64,000 nt of DNA from assembly GCF_000240165.1 (NCBI RefSeq), contig NC_017586.1, forward strand, positions 3,162,001 to 3,226,000. The letters are read 5' to 3'. Positions 62,771 to 64,000 of the stretch are shown one piece after another; position 1 is the first letter of the stretch; every line of letters starts with the position of its first letter. The notes under the pieces are model-generated. The model saw only the letters and a program-made list of their open reading frames with translations. It had not been told where the DNA came from and did not search any database. The translations under genes and the position numbers were made by a program. This stretch comes from Streptantibioticus cattleyicolor NRRL 8057 = DSM 46488. GTDB taxonomy: Bacteria; Actinomycetota; Actinomycetes; Streptomycetales; Streptomycetaceae.

Positions 62771-63433
62771 TCAGATCCGCGCGTACCGCTGGATCCAGGC
62801 GTGCATGGCGATCGCCGCCGCCGCGCCCGCGTTGATCGAACGGGTCGAGCCGAACTGGGCGATCGAGCAGACCATGGCGGCGTGCTTGCGCGCCTCCTCG
62901 GTCAGCCCCGGGCCCTCCTGGCCGAACAGGAGCATGCAGCGCCGCGGCAGGACGGTGGTCTCCAGCGGGACGGCCCCGGGCAGGTTGTCGATCCCGACGA
63001 TGGGCACGTCCTGCCCGGCCGCCCATTCGGCCAGCGACAGCACGTCCTCGTGGTGGCGCAGGTGCTGGTAGCGGTCGGTGACCATGGCACCGCGCCGGTT
63101 CCAGCGGCGACGGCCGACGATGTGCACCTCCTTGGCCGCGAAGGCGTTGGCGGTGCGCACCACGGAACCGATGTTGAAGTCGTGGCTCCAGTTCTCCACG
63201 GCGACGTGGAAGTCGTGGCGGCGGGTGTCGAGGTCGGCGACGATCGCCTCCCGCGTCCAGTACCGGTACCTGTCGACGACGTTGCGGCGGTCGCCCGCGG
63301 CCAGCAGGGCGGGGTCGTAGCGGGGATCGTCCGGCCAGGGCTCCGGGTGGGGGCCGACCCCGACCTGCGGCCCGAACCCGTCGTCGTACTGCGCCGGCAG
63401 CTCGGCGGCCGTCCGGTCCTCGGTGGTGCTCAC
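62771..63433 (-). CDS. TrmH/SpoU-type SPOUT RNA methyltransferase
   Basis: A 220-residue SAM-dependent 2'-O-ribose methyltransferase with the trefoil-knot fold. Motif 1 is NIGSVVRTANAFAAKEVHIVG with Asn and Arg, motif 2 LLFGQEGPGLT, and motif 3 GSTRSINAGAAAAIAMHAW. The first ~60 residues are polar. GTG 63433 overlaps the HTTM stop (GTGA), yet a TACCCT -10 6 nt upstream also predicts a leaderless transcript from within the HTTM gene. The substrate is tRNA or rRNA; which one is not evident. Confidence 0.9.
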   Translation of the reverse strand: MSTTEDRTAAELPAQYDDGFGPQVGVGPHPEPWPDDPRYDPALLAAGDRRNVVDRYRYWTREAIVADLDTRRHDFHVAVENWSHDFNIGSVVRTANAFAAKEVHIVGRRRWNRRGAMVTDRYQHLRHHEDVLSLAEWAAGQDVPIVGIDNLPGAVPLETTVLPRRCMLLFGQEGPGLTEEARKHAAMVCSIAQFGSTRSINAGAAAAIAMHAWIQRYARI

Positions 63434-64000
63434 CCCACGAGGGTAGAGGGTCGCCCCGGCAGCGGGTCGGGGCGGCGCTTCACCCGCAGCAGCCGGCCGG
63501 CCCGGTCGGCGACCCAGCGCAGGAAGCCGGTGGGCAGGAAGACGGCGTCGGCCGCGATCATCGCCAGCGAGAAGAAGGGGAGCCCCAGCACCACGGCGAT
63601 CGCGGCGTGCTCGCACATCATCAGCACGAGCAGCACGTTCTTCACGGTGCGGTTGAAGAGCGTGAAGGGGAAGGCCACCTGCACGATCACGGTGCCGTAG
63701 GAGATCAGCATGATCATCAGGCCGCTGGTGGAGAGCAGGTGGGACAGGCCGGGCCAGGGGGTGAAGTCGTGCAGCCACAGCGGGTAGTACACCGCGGTGC
63801 CGTCCTCCCACCGCGACCCCTGGATCTTGTACCAGCCGGCCGTGGAGTAGATCAGGCAGACCTCGACCACGACGACGAGCATCGCCCCGGCGTGCACCAG
63901 GTTGGCGATCATGTCCAGTACGGTGCGCGGCTCGCCGGGGGCGTAACGGCGTACCAGCCACCACACGGCGGGCAGCAGCTGGGCGGTCCACAGGAGCACC
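63430..64000 (-). CDS. HTTM-domain membrane protein, N-terminal part beyond window
   Basis: The visible 190 residues are the C-terminal part of an HTTM (VKGC-type) membrane protein with four or five membrane helices (for example MLVVVVEVCLIYSTAGWYKIQG). The stretch YKIQGSRWEDGTAVYYPLWLHDF is the conserved signature around the catalytic-like Lys of vitamin K carboxylase homologues. The protein ends basic and Pro-rich. The frame is open to the window edge, so the start lies further right. Its stop overlaps the RNA methyltransferase start. Function is unknown. Confidence 0.85.
   Translation of the reverse strand, partial: VLLWTAQLLPAVWWLVRRYAPGEPRTVLDMIANLVHAGAMLVVVVEVCLIYSTAGWYKIQGSRWEDGTAVYYPLWLHDFTPWPGLSHLLSTSGLMIMLISYGTVIVQVAFPFTLFNRTVKNVLLVLMMCEHAAIAVVLGLPFFSLAMIAADAVFLPTGFLRWVADRAGRLLRVKRRPDPLPGRPSTLVG
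63434..63445 (-). promoter_or_regulatory. -10 element of the RNA methyltransferase gene, inside the HTTM gene
   Basis: On the minus strand TACCCT (63440-63445) is followed by 6 nt and GTG 63433, so an internal leaderless promoter may supplement readthrough. Confidence 0.4.

Overview
The window is a very GC-rich, gene-dense stretch of an actinobacterial chromosome. Gene content (SpoIIE-type phosphatases, EfeUOB with a DmdR1-like iron box, the proteasome activator Bpa/PafE, a mycothiol-type DinB-fold protein, two bkd operons) and gene order point to a member of the Streptomycetaceae, from the central core region near oriC. I see no tRNA or rRNA gene, no insertion sequence, no prophage and no CRISPR array.

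Layout. 1-3190: SpoIIE-type phosphatase (partial), aminopeptidase P and an RsbW-like ATPase. 3.6-10.3 kb: an extracytoplasmic copper-handling cluster (membrane protein, YcnI, Sco, PCuAC, CopC-CopD fusion, Tat-exported DyP peroxidase). 10.3-14.5 kb: pheA, an intergenic cluster of DnaA boxes, serS, a Cof-type phosphatase and a DUF1203 gene. 14.6-16.2 kb: metG. 16.3-18.4 kb: a likely toxin/immunity pair whose toxin gene carries a +1 frameshift. 18.5-21.9 kb: EfeB plus a single EfeU-EfeO fusion gene behind an iron box. 22-39.3 kb: aspS, a PAS/GAF/PP2C/ATPase signalling protein, pirin, an SseB-like protein, an acyl-CoA dehydrogenase, M18 aminopeptidase, several small proteins, a thioredoxin-NHL protein, Nudix, a UTRA-only regulator, a LURP-one protein, a nitrilase-family amidohydrolase, an MDMPI protein and an MFS/GntR pair. 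39.4-43 kb: first branched-chain 2-oxoacid dehydrogenase operon. 43.4-48.5 kb: an APH-fold kinase and two divergent PknB-type kinases. 48.5-54.2 kb: bpa, a membrane protein, a quinone reductase, moeA and mobA-DUF6457. 54.2-61 kb: second 2-oxoacid dehydrogenase operon, BkdR, a TetR repressor, 3-hydroxyacyl-CoA dehydrogenase and PaaN. 62.8-64 kb: an SPOUT RNA methyltransferase and an HTTM membrane protein (partial).

Points that stand out. (1) Eight exact TTNTCCACA DnaA boxes, all intergenic, with a dense cluster between pheA and serS. (2) Two copies of the same ACCGA-N4-TCGGT palindrome lie in the two divergent promoter regions around the bkd-2/paaN block and suggest one TetR regulon. (3) The left 14 kb matches, from memory, S. 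coelicolor SCO3971-SCO3960, and the rest matches SCO3792-SCO3835. These lie on opposite sides of oriC in S. coelicolor, so the junction near 13.9-14.5 kb looks like an endpoint of an inversion around the origin. (4) Ten genes have a TANNNT -10 element 6-7 nt before the start codon, the pattern of leaderless mRNA. (5) The toxin gene has a TTA codon at position 5, a TTG start and one extra C.
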